64,000 bases of DNA, taken from contig CP141132.1 of assembly GCA_035236585.1 (NCBI GenBank), positions 58,687,880 through 58,751,879 on the forward strand, written 5' to 3'. A program made the position numbers and the translations under genes. The notes beneath the pieces were generated by a model. That model had not been told where the DNA came from. It saw nothing but the letters and a program-made list of their open reading frames with translations, and made no database searches. Positions 44,992-58,330 of the stretch are shown here, piece by piece (position 1 is the first letter of the stretch; each line of letters starts with the position of its first letter). The DNA is from Warburgia ugandensis. Taxonomy: Eukaryota > Streptophyta > Magnoliopsida > Canellales > Canellaceae.

Positions 44992-47955
44992 TACAGGTCT
45001 AGGGTACAAATGATAAAAAAAAAGAGTATTTTTGGCAGTTGTAACCCTAAAAATAGCGAGTTTAGAGTTCAAGCTACATCATGAACCCACACATGCCAAA
45101 AATGAAGTTTAGAAGTTCATACTCAAAATCGGATGCCATTATCAAAGTTAGAACAACAAAAAACCCAAAGTGGAATATTAACCTCATCCAGCTAAAATGG
45201 GTGTCCATATTAAAAGATGACAGAACTTTCCATGCATGCATGCAAGCTATCCACCACCTTAGGAAGCTTCTAAGAGAAGCTCAAATCACTTACATTAGAA
45301 TCACAAACAATTAGAGCTTTTCTAAAATAAAACAAGCCAGAAGACTGAGGCCCACAAAAGAGGGGACCACCTTAAGAGCCATATCATTTATACAATGCAA
45401 GGCAATGAGTCACATTCAATCCAATATTTTTTACATGATAAAAATAAGGAATGCAAGTGGAGAATATAAAGGAGTGAAGAGAAAGATAATTTATGGGAAA
45501 TCTATTGTTAGAAATCTTCTTACTTTTCAAGCATTGAAAGGCCATGATATATCCTTGTTGAAGCATATCATAAGAAAACAATGAGAATTTAATCATACAA
45601 GGATAGACCAATGCGAAGATATGCTACAAGGAAGAACAGAACAAAGCCCCATTGGTGGAGATGTCCCGCCTTACTTTAAGCCCATTGGCTGGAGAAAAAT
45701 GAGGAGAAACCAAGAGTAGATAAGAAAATCTTAAAGGAATCTAGGCCATCCATTCTAAGACATTTCAATCCAATGTTGTAGAGAAAACAAGCCCTCAAAG
45801 AAGATCTTTTTGGATAAGAAGAGTCTAACAAAATCTCATCCACTCAAATTAGGGTAAAGATCATCTAAAGGCCAAGAATGAAATAAAGAATAGCCACAAA
45901 CCCTAGCCACTGCCCACTCCATGAGATTTCGAGGAAAAACCCTAAAGAGAAAGATCTCCACCATCCAATTCAATTCAACGGCTCACATTACTTTCACTCT
46001 TTCTAAACTTCAAACACATACACCCATAAGCCTCCATCCCTCCTCCTTGTTTTCACTTTATTTTCCCACTTTCCTTCCTATCTCTTTCCGAACTTAGCAT
46101 ATCTTCCTACCCATCCTCCCATATCCCCTTCCATTCAACCTTATCGCATTCGGTATTCACCTCCATCCATTCACTAAAGGACTCCATGCCTCCTCCTTCT
46201 AAATCCTTATTTCCTTATTCCACTTCCCTTTTTATCTCAACCATTCATTCAAGTATGATCCTAACCATCCAATCCTTAGGGCTTCCACTCCAAAAACCTA
46301 TAAATAGAGGTAAGAACAAAGAGAAAATGTTCTCTTACCATTCCCTGGACCTTGATAGCTAAAATTTGGAGAAATGGAGGGAGAGAGATCACTCTTGCAA
46401 AGCTTACCCAAGATCCACATTAATACATCTGTTAAGAATAGGTAAACCTATCATCCATCCCCGCTTCTCCCGTTCTTCTTTCTCATTTTCCCTTCTTTCT
46501 TTTCTTTTTTTTGTTGCATTACACTCACCTAGAATGAATGTATACACCCTTGTACATACCTTTCACCCTTAGATTAGTACACCCTTAACCACTTTAGGTT
46601 GCATGCATTAACATTCTACTCCCTTACCATAGTTCTAAATGAGCTCTATTCTCTACCATCCCTTGATATCATGCATCCGCCTTAAATTTGCATGTATCTT
46701 CCACTTTAGCCTAAGCACGCTCCACCATTACATGCCTTGCACACCCTCCACTCTTCCATCTTACACATATCTTCCACTCCTCATTCCATTTTCTTACACA
46801 CACCAATCCCTCATCCGTTTATCTTGCAAGCATCTCCCTTTTACTACATTTATTACCTTTGCATTCCATACAATAACCCTCAATCATCCTCTCTTTCTTA
46901 CATGCCACCCTTCCCCCACTCCTTTCCATGTCTTTCCACCTTAAGGATTACATGCAGTTCACGATTCCATGACCTTTCACTCTTTTCCATGCCTAGTACC
47001 TTTCACCTTCTATCTTCTTGTCATTTTCTGGGATATGGGAATATAAGGAAGAAGCCTTATGCCACTTCCATGGCAGCCAATGATTCATTTATTTCATAAA
47101 GTATGGTTAGAAGACTTCCAAGTAAGTACCTAGTTCCTTCATCATCTCCTAAGGTTGGAATTGGTGAGTTCTAATCCAAGGGCCATTGTCTCCACTTTTC
47201 TTTTTCTTTTATCTAGTTTTTCTTTGAGTTAGGAAACCTTTATTTATGGCTAACCCTAGCTTAAGTTGAAGAACTCCTTGTCTCCTCTTTGCCTCTGTCA
47301 TTAAAAGCTACCCTCTTTATAGAGTAGCTAGCTAAGGAGATGCACAAATTTCTTTTATTTTTCCATTCCATCCTTTCTTCTTTTCTTCTTTTAAGGGTAT
47401 TACTTTTTGGATTTGGTACTTGAACTTTGGGTTTTTGGAATCTTGGGGTAAATCTAAATAATCTTGATGGTAAAGTAGTGTATTATGGATTGAACAAAAG
47501 TTCATAGGCTCTTGTTGAGCGATACAACAACGAGAGGCATAAAGCAAAATTCAAGCCCGCGAAAAGAAGAGGACGCGTAAAGAGCCTACATGGGTGACAC
47601 AATTAAGGACTCCTATAGCAGACATTTCAAAAGGAATTTTCTTTCGTTTATTTGTTTGTTTATTTCCCTTGCTTTCTTATTCTCAAGTTCATTATAGTCA
47701 AGATTAGTAATGAAAGTTTCTTTTAGTTGCTTTATTTTGTTAGCTAGTTTTGTTGCTTTGTTTTATTTCCTTGCTCTAGTTTGTTTGCCTAGAATCTTTA
47801 CTTTTCTTAATCTTTGATTGACTAGGTTAATGTAAAAGTAATTTAGGTTTTAATTAACTTCATTTATTAGAGAGTCCTTGTGGAATCGACCTATATTTTC
47901 CACTTCTATACTCCAACAAAGTTGTGCACTTGTGGTAATTCTTCAAAGCACATCA
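44992..47955 (+). repeat. first LTR of Athila-type composite
   Basis: About 2964 bp, starting TACAGGTCTAGGGTACAAAT (the first bases are TGTAGG in the second LTR) and ending AAAGCACATCA. It contains a TATA box at 46299, then a pyrimidine-rich tract (46430-46990). The 101-120-codon frames in that tract are low complexity. Confidence 0.75.
46299..46307 (+). promoter_or_regulatory. TATA box in first composite LTR
   Basis: CTATAAATAGAGG about 1.3 kb into the LTR, close to the plant TATA consensus. The second LTR has CTAAAAATAGGGG at the homologous place (52801), a weaker form. Confidence 0.55.
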
Positions 47956-47961
47956 TGTTTT

Positions 47962-47980
47962 TAGCACCGTTGTTGGGGAG
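47962..47980 (+). other. primer binding site, first unit (Asp-tRNA type)
   Basis: TAGCACCGTTGTTGGGGAG lies six bases after the LTR end. It is close to the Asp-tRNA-type site with a few transition changes. Confidence 0.75.
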
Positions 47981-49364
47981 ACACAATAGAGGTTAATTTG
48001 TAATTTTTAGGGCTGCATATAGAGTAGTTGCATATTTGCATACTTTCTTTTTACTGAAAGATATTGGATACTCACTTTTATTTTATTTGTGAAGTAATCT
48101 GGACAAGGACAAGGACTTGGAGGAAGACCTTAGGATAGTTTTTATTTTTTTACTGGAGTGGATTGTAGTGAGATCGAAATTGTAATTTTTATGTAAACCA
48201 CAATTTATTTAAAAAGGGTTGTAATAATACAGGTCATGGGTGGGCCATCCTAACTTGGAAGAGAATGTAGCATGTAAATGAACCCACCCTTATATTAGAA
48301 GTCTAATTCCAAGACCCCAATGTGACATGTTCTTCTTTCCATTTTTTATATTACGGTTACATTAGTAGTGTAATTCAGCATTGTAGATGGTAGTGTAAAA
48401 GCATATAAGCATTCCATTATGTACTTATCGGATACTATTCAGAGTTGTTGCATTAAAAAGCAACCGCTTAACAATGATAGCCTAACACAAGGACATAGGC
48501 TATCAAGGTTAGAGTGTTTAGTCTATTATGACCCTTTGTTAAGTAGAATATAGGTAGCAGCATTGTATTTACTACTTTTCTTGGATAATAGGACACATTT
48601 ACAAGCTTTAAGGTGCTTATACATTGATCGAATTAAATATGACTGCTTCAAACATTAGTAAGGGAACTTACCCCTATAAGATCAAGTGTGGATTTGATCA
48701 TCATCCCTTGGCCTACCTAGGTTAAACATTTTCTCACACAAAACCCTAGCCTCCATAAATTACTTTAAAATAACTTAGAAGAGACCTATAGCAGTGTAGG
48801 AGCTCAGAGGACCCTCTTGGAAGGAGGTCAATTACTACCACTCCAATTGCCCCTATGTGAGCAGCTATGTTGGTATTCAAATGATTAGCTCTATCAACAC
48901 ATCCAATGACTCAGATCACCTATGACCAACTAAGGAGGCAGTGAAAGCACTTGATTACTATTAGGATCTAAGTAGGTAAGCAGTCTAATCAGCCTAAAAG
49001 AGAGGAGGAGCTACCTAGGATTAAAAATAATCTAAAAGCCTCTCCTTTGAAGAAATTCAAGATAAAAAGCCTTTCAGCTTGTCTGCCATAGGGTTAGAAA
49101 TATTGGTTGTCCTTGTTTGTTTAGTTGTGCAGCATGTAGTACATAGGTTGCATTTTCTAGTTTAGGTTTAGAAAGAAAAGGAGGCTCTTTCATTGTATAC
49201 AATGTGTTCTCATTATATATAAATTAGAGTCTACTACACCATACATTGGTGTGCACACGACCATAGATCCTCTAATCTAGATCTAGCATGTTTAAATGAG
49301 GAGATCATATGAACCATTAGGCAAGACCCAAGGTATCAAGAAGCTCAAGAAATCCTTGTTGTAG
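47981..49364 (+). other. untranslated leader, first unit
   Basis: About 1.4 kb without coding. The segment 48655-49065 shares an ordered set of blocks with the leaders at 15090 and 55085. The start of gag is not clear. Confidence 0.65.
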
Positions 49365-50760
49365 AAATGGCCAACAAAGTAGGGGAGATTAAGCTGTTGA
49401 AGGATTACTCTATACTAGTCCAATATAACTCACCATCTTGTAAAGCTATACCTACTACTATTGCATATTATTTTGAGTTAAAGCTAAGGGTTATTTAACT
49501 CCTTCCAACTTTTTATGGTCTAGACAAGGAGCACCCATATTACCATGTTAAGGGACTCCTTGACATTTGTTCTAGTTTCAAGTACACAATTTCTCTGATG
49601 ACTCTATTAAATTGAGATTTTTTCCATTTTCATTAAGGGAAAAAGCTAAGGCATGTCTCAACTCTCTAGAAGTAGGGTTCATCACTGCATGGGATCAAAT
49701 ACTTAGGAAATTCCTGAATAAGGTTTTCCCAGTCCATAAAACTAATGCCCACAGGAGATAAATCATCAATTTTCAACAAAAAGAGGGAGAGCATTTCTAT
49801 GAATGTTGGGAACATTGGAAGGACTTATTGTTTAAGTGCATGTACCTTGACTTTGAGAAGTGATGAGAGGTCCAATATTTCTATGAAGGCATGACCCACA
49901 GAACTGATGTACGATTGACACCACTAATGGAGGGGCATTTATGACTAAAAGCGATGTGGAGGCTTGGAATTTCTTTAAGAGCCTATAAAAAAATTCCCAG
50001 CAATGGGATTACTCATCTAGGATGGAGAGAACTCCACAACCTTAAAAGAAAGGCAATTTATAAGCGATAGGGGTCACTAAGATTTATACAACAAAATTGA
50101 TATGTTGGCCCACAAAATGGACAAAATAGTTGATTTAACACAATAGTTAGATGCTTTCATGATGTGCAGATCTTTTATGCAACCTTAGTCTGAGGTGTGC
50201 TCAATTTGTTCTAGTCCTAACCATTCTGCTCCATCATATTAATCTAGCTCCGCTTATCATAAAAAAATTTGGAGCAACTGAATGCATTAAATGCATCCAA
50301 ATTTGTAGCAATAAATAGTCCATATTCTGAGACTTATAATCATGGATAGGCTAGACATCCTAATTTTTTATGGTCTCAAAATAACAATTAGGGAGGACCA
50401 TTTGGGAGCCCCCTTTAGTGACCTTTTCCTAAAACAATAGTTCCACAACAACAACCTGTACCACAATAGTCGTTTCCCCCACAATAGAGGAAACAATCTT
50501 TAGAAAAGGCCCTGCAAAGCTCATTAGATTTTCAAAATAATGTTAAAAAAATAATGCAAAACCACTCACAATCTATTGCGTAGTTGGAGCATCAAATGGG
50601 TCAAATTGCTTATATGCTTACTTAGAGAGAAAAAGAAAATTTTCCTAGTTCGCTTGTGCCTCGCCCTGAGGGCCAATTGAGATTGGCACAACTTCTAATG
50701 AGAAGCCCTTACATGAGTAAACCAATCCATAACTACCCTTAGGAGTGGAAAGATAATAGA
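49365..50760 (+). pseudogene. Athila-type gag, first unit, broken
   Basis: The readable parts are MANKVGEIKLLKDYS, LLPTFYGLDKEHPYYHVKGL, KLRFFPFSLREKAKACLNSL, GFITAWDQILRKFLNKVFPV and INFQQKEGEHFYECWEHW. A knuckle-like CSICSSPNHSAPSY (final C lost) lies near 50200-50240. The order matches the gag cores at 15606 and 55830. Stops and shifts occur at least every 60-100 codons. Confidence 0.75.
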
Positions 50761-50773
50761 TAATCAAGTAAGT

Positions 50774-51290
50774 TTGACTAAGGAAAATAAGCAAGTTGAG
50801 GACAATGAGAAGCCTAAAAAGACTTGGAAGGGAAAAGAAAAGAAATACTCACCTTCTACTTCACCTAACCCTACTCCTAAGGTGCATTATATCTCAATGG
50901 CTCTATATCCTCTCCGTCTCCATATGACTAAAAAGGATAATCATTTTGATAAGTTAATGGATGTGGTTAAATAGTGAATATAAATATTCCATTACTTAAT
51001 GCATTCAACAACATACCCCCTTATGCCAAATTTATAAAAAATCTCTGTACCTATAACAAAAAAAATCAAGTGCAAAAGAAAGCACTTTTCACTGAGCAAG
51101 CAAGCTTTATCCTAAAACACAAAACCCCACCAAAATATAGAGATCCAGGATGTCCCATGATATCATATGTGACAAGGATTAAAAAATTGATAGGTCTTTA
51201 CTTGATTTGGGGTATAATGTTAACCTATTACCTCATTCTATATATAAGAAATTAAGTTTAGGTGAGATGAAGAAGACTACTATATATATG
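50774..51290 (+). pseudogene. Athila-type gag-protease junction and protease start, first unit
   Basis: A lysine-rich linker (PKKTWKGKEKKYSPST) is followed by KLMDVVK, a stop, and NINIPLLNAFNNIPPYAKFI, KALFTEQASFILKHKTPPKY and, across a shift, NLLPHSIYKKLSLGEMKKTT. The latter is the stretch after the protease active site. The catalytic region itself is spoiled by a frameshift near 51190. Coding ends in a TA/TG microsatellite, and the second LTR begins about 80 bp later, so everything after early protease is deleted. Confidence 0.75.
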
Positions 51291-51325
<35 letters not shown>

Positions 51326-51326
51326 T
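51280..51326. repeat. TA/TG microsatellite
   Basis: TATATATATGTGTGTGTGTC followed by a run of about twelve TA units, located at the deletion edge between protease and the second LTR. Confidence 0.85.
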
Positions 51327-51405
51327 ACATACATACCTCTATATTTAGTAGGTTTTAGCCCGATAAATAACCTAAACAACACTACTTAGCGTTAATTCTA
51401 TATTT

Positions 51406-54400
51406 TGTAGGTCCATGGTACAAATGAAAAAATTCACAAATTTGACAATTTTACCCCAAAAGAGCAAGTTTAAAGTTGAAGCTACATCTTGCACCCACAC
51501 ATGCTAAATATATTCAGAGGATTAGAATGAAAATTGGGCACCATTATCAAAGTGAGAGCAGTCAAGAACTCTTAACTGAAAGACCGAACCTCATTCATAC
51601 TAAGAAGGGTGTTCATATCGAAAGTAAGGTGACAAAACTTCCCATGCATACATGCAAGCTATCCACCATCTTAGGAAGCTTCTAAGAGAATCTTAAATCA
51701 TAAACATTGGGATCACATACAATGAAAACTCTATGAAGTATAACAACTCAAAAGACAAGGGCTTGCATGAGATATATTCCTTACACTCTCTCCTACTCAA
51801 CCAAAATTAGACTACCTAATGAGCCACATAATTTTTTTTCATGCAAAGTCATGAGTCACACTCAATCCCATGTGATTATATTAGAAAATTAATGAATATA
51901 AGTAGAGAAAATAAGGGAGTGAAGAGAAAGACAATTTATGGGAAATCTAAAATTGAAAATCATCTTACTTTTCAAGCACTTAAAGGGCAAGATCTAATCC
52001 ATGTCCATGAACATTCTAAGCAACTAATGGATACTTAATCAAACAAGGATGAACCAATGAGAACATAGACTAAAATGAAGGCCAAAATCCAGCCCCATTG
52101 GTCGAGAATTTTTTTATGGGTTGCCCACATGTTTTTAAGGACTAAAAACGTGTTTCTCAAGGGGGTAGACATCCCACCCTCCTTACACCTCACTGGCTAG
52201 AGAAAATTATAGTGGACTGAGAGAAAAATAAAAGGAAAACTAGGACCAAACAAGGAAATCTCAATAAAATCTTGGCCATCCACTCTAAGACATCCTAATA
52301 TAACTATGGAGAGTAAAGAAGATCTTTAAGGGTAAGAGGACTCTAACCAAATCTCAACCACTCAAGCTAGAGCAATAATGATCTAAGGGCTAGAAATGAA
52401 GCAAAGAAAAGTTACAAATCCTAGCCACCTTACCCTTATTAAAAAGTCAAATAAAAACCCTAAGGAAGGAAGGGTCTTCACCATACATTATCATCCAATG
52501 ACTAACATTCATCTCAAATTTTCTAAACTCCAACACACCCAAGATGCATTCCATGCCTCCCACCCCTTTCCCTTTCTAAATCCACTTATTTTCCTAGATT
52601 TTCTCTCTTCCTTCCTATCCTCTTTCCCGTTCTTATATCTCCTTCCATTCCACCCTTATCTCCTTCCTTCCCATCTCAATCCATATTGCCATGCTTAAGC
52701 CCCAATGCCCCCCCCCCATCTAGCCCATCTTTCTAACCTCTTTCTTCTTTCACCCTTATGATATCCACCATCCATTCCATAGGGCTTCCACTCCAAAAGC
52801 CTAAAAATAGGGGCTGAAGTATAAGGAGATCTATCTCTTACCTTTCCTTAGAACTAAAAGCTAAACCTAGGTGAAATAGAGGGAAAGGATCTCCCTCCTC
52901 CCCAAGGTCTACAAGTTCACATATATTGGAGAAGGGGTAAAGGTCTCATCCATCCCCACTTCCCTTCTTTTCCTTTTTCTTTCTCTCTCCTCATTCTTTC
53001 TTCTTTTCATGTATTACATTCATCATCTTATGTCTTACATGCATCACTTTAGATCTTCTGTGTAGCTCTACCATTGCATGTCTTGCATGCACTACAAACG
53101 TATTTCGATAAATTATGCACATCTCCCTCATCCTTGCCTTCCACACCTTCTATTCTCTCATCCTTGCATAGAATTGCACACATCCCGCTTCTAGATCTTG
53201 CATATCTTACATCCTTGTGTGAACATTCCACTTAACCTAGCATGCATTCTTTCCTCCTTCACCTTTTAGGTTTTATATGTCCTCACCACCTTATACTAGC
53301 ACGCCCTTCACACTCTTGCATTGCATGCATAGGACTCCTCTCCCTTGCATTAGCACACTTTTCCATCTTGGCCTTAGCATCTCTTTGCACACTTAAGAAT
53401 AGCACAAAATACATCCTTCATTCCTTTCTCTTCCACTCATCTTATTCTTTTCTTCTTTTGTTGTATTTTCTTCTTTTGGGATTTTTGGGAATATAAGGAA
53501 AGGAAGAGAAGTCTTGTGCCCTCCTATGGTAGCTAAGGAGTCCTTCCATTCTTAGAGTATGCTTTAGGAAAGTATCAAGTCCTTCCATAAAGCCATCCAA
53601 ATTCCTAACTAAAGTCTTCATATTGAAGAGTAGGAGAACCTTCAAAGGTGAATGCATGTCTCCTCCACATCTCCTAAGGCTAGAATAAGTGAGTCCTAAG
53701 CCAAAGGCCATTGTCTCCCTTTTCTTTTTATTTTCTTCTAGATCATTCTTAAGGTAGGAATCCTCCTCTATGATTAACCCTTCCTTAAAGATAAATGATC
53801 TCTAATCTCCTCTGTACCTCTCTCCTAACTGAAGCCGCCCTCTTTTCTAAGAGTATAAAGCTAAAGAGATGCAAAAATTTCTCTTGATACTTGTATTTCA
53901 TCTTCCTCTTTTCTTCTTATAAAGGTGGTGGTCTACTAGGAAAGGTGTTAGGCCCTTCTTTTCTTAGCTTCCCTTGCACTTCATTGTTAAGGATTATTGA
54001 AAAAGTACTTGAACTTTTGGTTGTGGCATGCTAGGTTGAGGAGAAAAGCTTGACGGTAACTTAGAGTAACATGGGTTGAAAAGAAGTTTATAAGCTCTTG
54101 TTGAGTGACACAATAAGAGAGCCCTCCATCAAAATTCAAGCTAGGAAAAGAAGGAATGTGTAAAGAGCCACAACTAATGACTCCTACAGCAGATATGTCA
54201 AGGAAGTGATATTTGCTTTATGTTATTTACTTTCCTTTATTCTTTCTAATCGTTTCTTTCTAATCAAGTATATTAATGAAGTTGTCTTTCCATTCCTTAG
54301 ATTTTTTTAAATTTATTTACTTATTTATTTCATAGCTTAGGTTTATTTGCTTTGATTTAATGCTTAGATCTAATCAATTTCCTTAACTTTGGGCTAGGTT

Positions 54401-54521
54401 AAAGTAAAAGACTAAAATTTTAATTGATTCATTCTTAAGAGATCTCATGGGATTGACCCATATTTGTCTATTCTATACTTTAATAGAATTGTGCATTTGT
54501 GATAATTGTTAAAGCATATCA
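51406..54521 (+). repeat. second LTR of Athila-type composite
   Basis: About 3116 bp, starting TGTAGGTCCATGGTACAAAT and ending AAAGCATATCA. It is followed by its own primer site (54528) and leader, so it acts as the 5' LTR of the second unit and the 3' LTR of the first. It includes a run of ten C at about 52709 and the pyrimidine tract 52500-53460. Confidence 0.75.
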
Positions 54522-54527
54522 AGTTTT

Positions 54528-54546
54528 TAGGCTCATTGGTGGGGAC
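54528..54546 (+). other. primer binding site, second unit (Asp-tRNA type)
   Basis: TAGGCTCATTGGTGGGGAC, then TTGCAG, lies six bases after the LTR end. It is a decayed Asp-tRNA-type site. Confidence 0.7.
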
Positions 54547-55825
54547 TTGCAGTGGAGTTTGATTGAGATCTAAATTTTCCTTACTTTATCCCTAGTCATA
54601 GTCTTAGGGTTGGAAAAGGAATAGTTTAAAATTTGCATACCTCATTCCTGAAAGAATTTAATAATTTGCTTTTTATTTGGGTAGGAATTTGAAGAAGAAT
54701 AAAGATTTGGAGGAAGACTTAGGATAGTTTCATAAAAGAAATTTATTTGAGCGGATTATAGTAAGATCGAATTTGTAATTTTTTATATATACAATTCATT
54801 GATTTAAAAAAAGGTTGTAATAATATAGGTCAAGGGTGGCATGTACATGGACTCATTCTTATACAAGAAGACTATTTGAGGAGCCACTGTCAGCTACTCT
54901 AACTTATTTCAATTTCCTTGATTAGGGTTGCATTAATATATTTGCATTGTGGATGGTAGTATAGAGCATATAGAAAGCATTTCTTATTGCATTCTAGGGT
55001 TGCATTAGATTTACTACTTTCCTTGCATATTAGGGCATGTTTATATGACATGTTGATCGAATTGTGTGAAAATGCTTAAATGAATTGGCAAGGGCACTTA
55101 CTCCTACAAGATCAATGGTGGATTTGGCCACCATCCCTTGGTCCACCTGGGTTAAACATCACCTTACACACAACCTTAGCCTCAATAATTAAATTAACAC
55201 CAACTTAGAAGAGAACAATAGTAGCTAACGAGCTCATAGGACCCTCTTAGAAGGAGGCAACCTATTATCACTATAGTAACCCCTATCTAATCAACTCCAT
55301 TGGTATTTAAATGACTAGCTCTACCAACACATTCAATGACTTAAATCACCTACAGATGATTAAGGAGGGTGTGAAGTGGTTGATTATAATAAGGATCTAA
55401 CTAGTAAGCAGTTGGACAAGTTTGAAAGAGAAGAGGAACAACCTAGGTTAGATGTAACCTAAAAGCCACTCCTCCAAATAAAAAATCAAATCAAATCAAA
55501 TCAAACTTTTAGCTTATTTTCCATAAGGTTAACTTTTATTGTGCGTCATTATTTGTTTGGTTATGCATCATACATCATATAAGTTGCATATATAGTTTAG
55601 GTTTCCCTAGACTAGCCAGAAAAAAAAAAAAAGAAAAAAAAAAGTACTCTTTCGTTGTATACAACGACTTGTTTTCGTTGTATGTAAAGTCAAGTCTGGT
55701 ACACCAACCATCCATGTATGCTGGGCCATCAATCATTGAACCCAAACTTAGTGTTCTTTGATCCAGAGATTAAAAGGACCAGAAGGTAAGGACTTAGGAA
55801 TTAAGCAAATTTAGAAACCCTTGTC
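54547..55825 (+). other. untranslated leader, second unit
   Basis: About 1.3 kb with no coding seen. It contains the shared leader blocks at 55085-55485 and an A-rich run (55618-55642). Confidence 0.65.
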
Positions 55826-57370
55826 ATACCTACGACCAATGAAGCAGCAAAGGTTAAGCCCTTAGGAGACTATTCAATGCTGGTATAGTTTAACTACCCA
55901 TTATGTATAAAGTTACCTACCACTAATGCAAAGCATTTTAAATTAAAATTGGGTTTCATCCAACTTCTGCCAACTTTTTATGATCTCGATAAAAAGGATC
56001 CCTACCATCATGTTAAGGAATTCCTTGACATATTCTCTGCATTTAAATACTAAAACTTTTCTCATAACTCTATTAGGTTGAGGCTATTCCCCTTCTCTTT
56101 AAAGGATAAAGCAAAGGCATGGCTAAATTCATTAAAAGTAGGGTCTATCACTACTTGGGAGCAATTGCTTAGGAAATTCCTAAACAAATTTTTTCCTGTC
56201 CATAAAACCAATGCCCTCCTTAGAGAAATCATAAATTTCCAGCAAAAAGCGGATGAGCATTTTTATAAATGATGGGAAAGGTGGAAAGACCTACTGGTTA
56301 AATGTTGACAACATAGTTTTAAGAAATAGTACCAAATACAATATTTCTATGAAGTTCTTACCCCATAGAACTGATGTACAATTGATGCCACTAGTGGTGG
56401 GGCACTTATGACCTAGAGTGATGTGGAGACATGGAACTTCTTTAAAACTTCAGCAATGGGATCATTCGATTAAAATAGAAAGATTTCTACAGCCTCAAAG
56501 GAAAGGTGGTATACATGAGATAGAGGCCACTCCTGACCTCTATAACAAAATAGACATATTAACAAATAGGATGGACAAGTTTGGAGGTCTTCTTAATAAA
56601 TTAGGGAAAGTTGTGTTGGCTAAAGAATCCACTATGGAACCTCTACCTAAGGTTTGGTTAATTTGTTTTAGTAGAACTCACCCTACCACTGAATGCCCCT
56701 TTAGCTCCACATTCTTGAAAATTTTTGGAGCAAGTGGATGTATTAAATCCATTTAGATATCCTAGCAGCAATCCCTATTATGAGACATACAATCTTGGAT
56801 GGGCTAAGCATCCCAATTTTTCATGGTCTTAAAATAACAATAAGGGAGGACCATCTGGTATCCCTCCTAATCAACATTTCCCTAGCGCATCAGGTCAACA
56901 TCAACCAATACCATAGGAGAGGTTTCCTCAATAAAAGAAACAATATTTAGAAGAGACCCTAAGTTTTATTTATGCAAAGTTCATTAGAATTCCAAAATAA
57001 TATTAAACAAACAATGCAGACCCACTCGTAATCTATTGTGCAGTTGGAGTACCAAAAGGGTTAGCTAGCTATTACACTCTCTAAAAGGGAAAAGAGATAA
57101 TTCCTTAGTCAACCTGTGCCCAACCCTAAGGGCCATCATGAGATTGGTACAACTTTTAGTGAGCAGACCTTTCATGACAAACCCAATCCATAACTACCCT
57201 TAGGAGTGGAATGAAAATAAATGATCAGACAGGTTTAACTATAGAAATTAAGCAAGTTAAAAATAATCAAAGTGCTATAAAGAAATGAAAGAGAAAACAG
57301 AAGCAATAGCCACCTCCCACTTCTCCTTACCCTAGTTTTGAAGTGCTTTATATTCTAAAGACTCCATTTC
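55826..57370 (+). pseudogene. Athila-type gag, second unit, broken
   Basis: The readable parts are LKLGFIQLLPTFYDLDKKDP, YHHVKEFLDIFSAFKY, then the open frame 56078-56272 with MRLFPFSLKDKAKAWLNSLK, VGSITTWEQLLRKFLNKFFP and REIINFQQKADEHFYK. The frame 56418-56756 continues with YNKIDILTNRMDKFGGLLNK and a knuckle-like CFSRTHPTTEC. It is slightly better preserved than the first unit's gag, but has many stops. Confidence 0.8.
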
Positions 57371-57378
57371 CATAGCAT

Positions 57379-57765
57379 TTGAAAATGGCTAAGAAGGAGA
57401 ATAATTTTAATAAGTTAATGAAAGTATTTAAACGAATGAATATCAATATTCCATTACTTAATATGATCAAGGACATAACTTCATATGCCAAATTCTTGAG
57501 AAACCTCTGCACACATAAGAGAAAACATCAAGTGCAAAATAAAACATTTCTTGTGAGCAAGCAGGCTTAATCTTGCATACAAAACCACATCGAAGTATAG
57601 TGATCCAGGATGCCCCATTATATCATGTGTGATTGGGGACCACACAATTGATAAGGCATGACTCGATTTGTAGTCAAGTGTTAACCTATTATGTTATTTT
57701 GTATATAAGGAATCAGGTTTTGGCGAGATGAAGAAGACCACCACCACACTGCAATTTATATAGTC
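57379..57765 (+). pseudogene. Athila-type gag-protease junction and protease start, second unit
   Basis: The frame 57379-57570 has MKMAKKENNFNKLMKVFKRM, NINIPLLNMIKDITSYAKFL and RNLCTHKRKHQVQNK. After a stop, protease-like sequence continues across shifts (DPGCPIISCVIGDHTIDKA, SSVNLLCYFVYKESGFGEMK) to about 57765. The catalytic aspartate position falls at a disrupted spot near 57660. Confidence 0.7.
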
Positions 57766-58330
57766 TATCATCCCTATGATCCTCCAACACTGATCCACTC
57801 AAGGCCTATCTAGCTTATTTGGTTTTGATGATTTTGTCATAAACAGCTTCATTAACAAAGTGAATGGTTTACTCGATACAATGCCATTAATAGACACTTT
57901 GAAATGGAATGCCAATATAGGACCCATCACATTTCTTAGCTTTCCAACCATTAATTGATGACACACCTAATTTGAACCTACCACCTCTCCTAGAATGCGC
58001 ATACTGTGGCAATATCAGTTCATCTAACCCCTTACTTGTTATCTGTGCCCTAGATCCTGATAAAGAATAGGAAAGAGAGTCCATTGATGTTTCTAGAGAA
58101 CATCAACTAACTTAAGGTTGTATAGAAGATGATGAAGAGGGTATAAGCCCCATAATAAACATCCTTTAAGGGAGATGCAGAGTAAGCTTAGACCTAGCTT
58201 TTAGGAAGACATAAGAGAAGAGGAACATTTTCTGTTCTTTGATGTTAGCATCCCATATACCCAATTTGATAGTTCTTGGTCCAAGTTGCCTTAAGTTTGT
58301 CCAAAGAAATTCTTTTTCATGGTTGTCTAT
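57766..58330 (+). other. decayed protease-RT connector with deletion
   Basis: About 560 bp with scraps of the proline-rich connector. Reverse transcriptase and integrase, which should follow, are absent: the sequence passes directly into the 3' tail. The minus-strand frame 57887-58084 is a shadow. Confidence 0.5.
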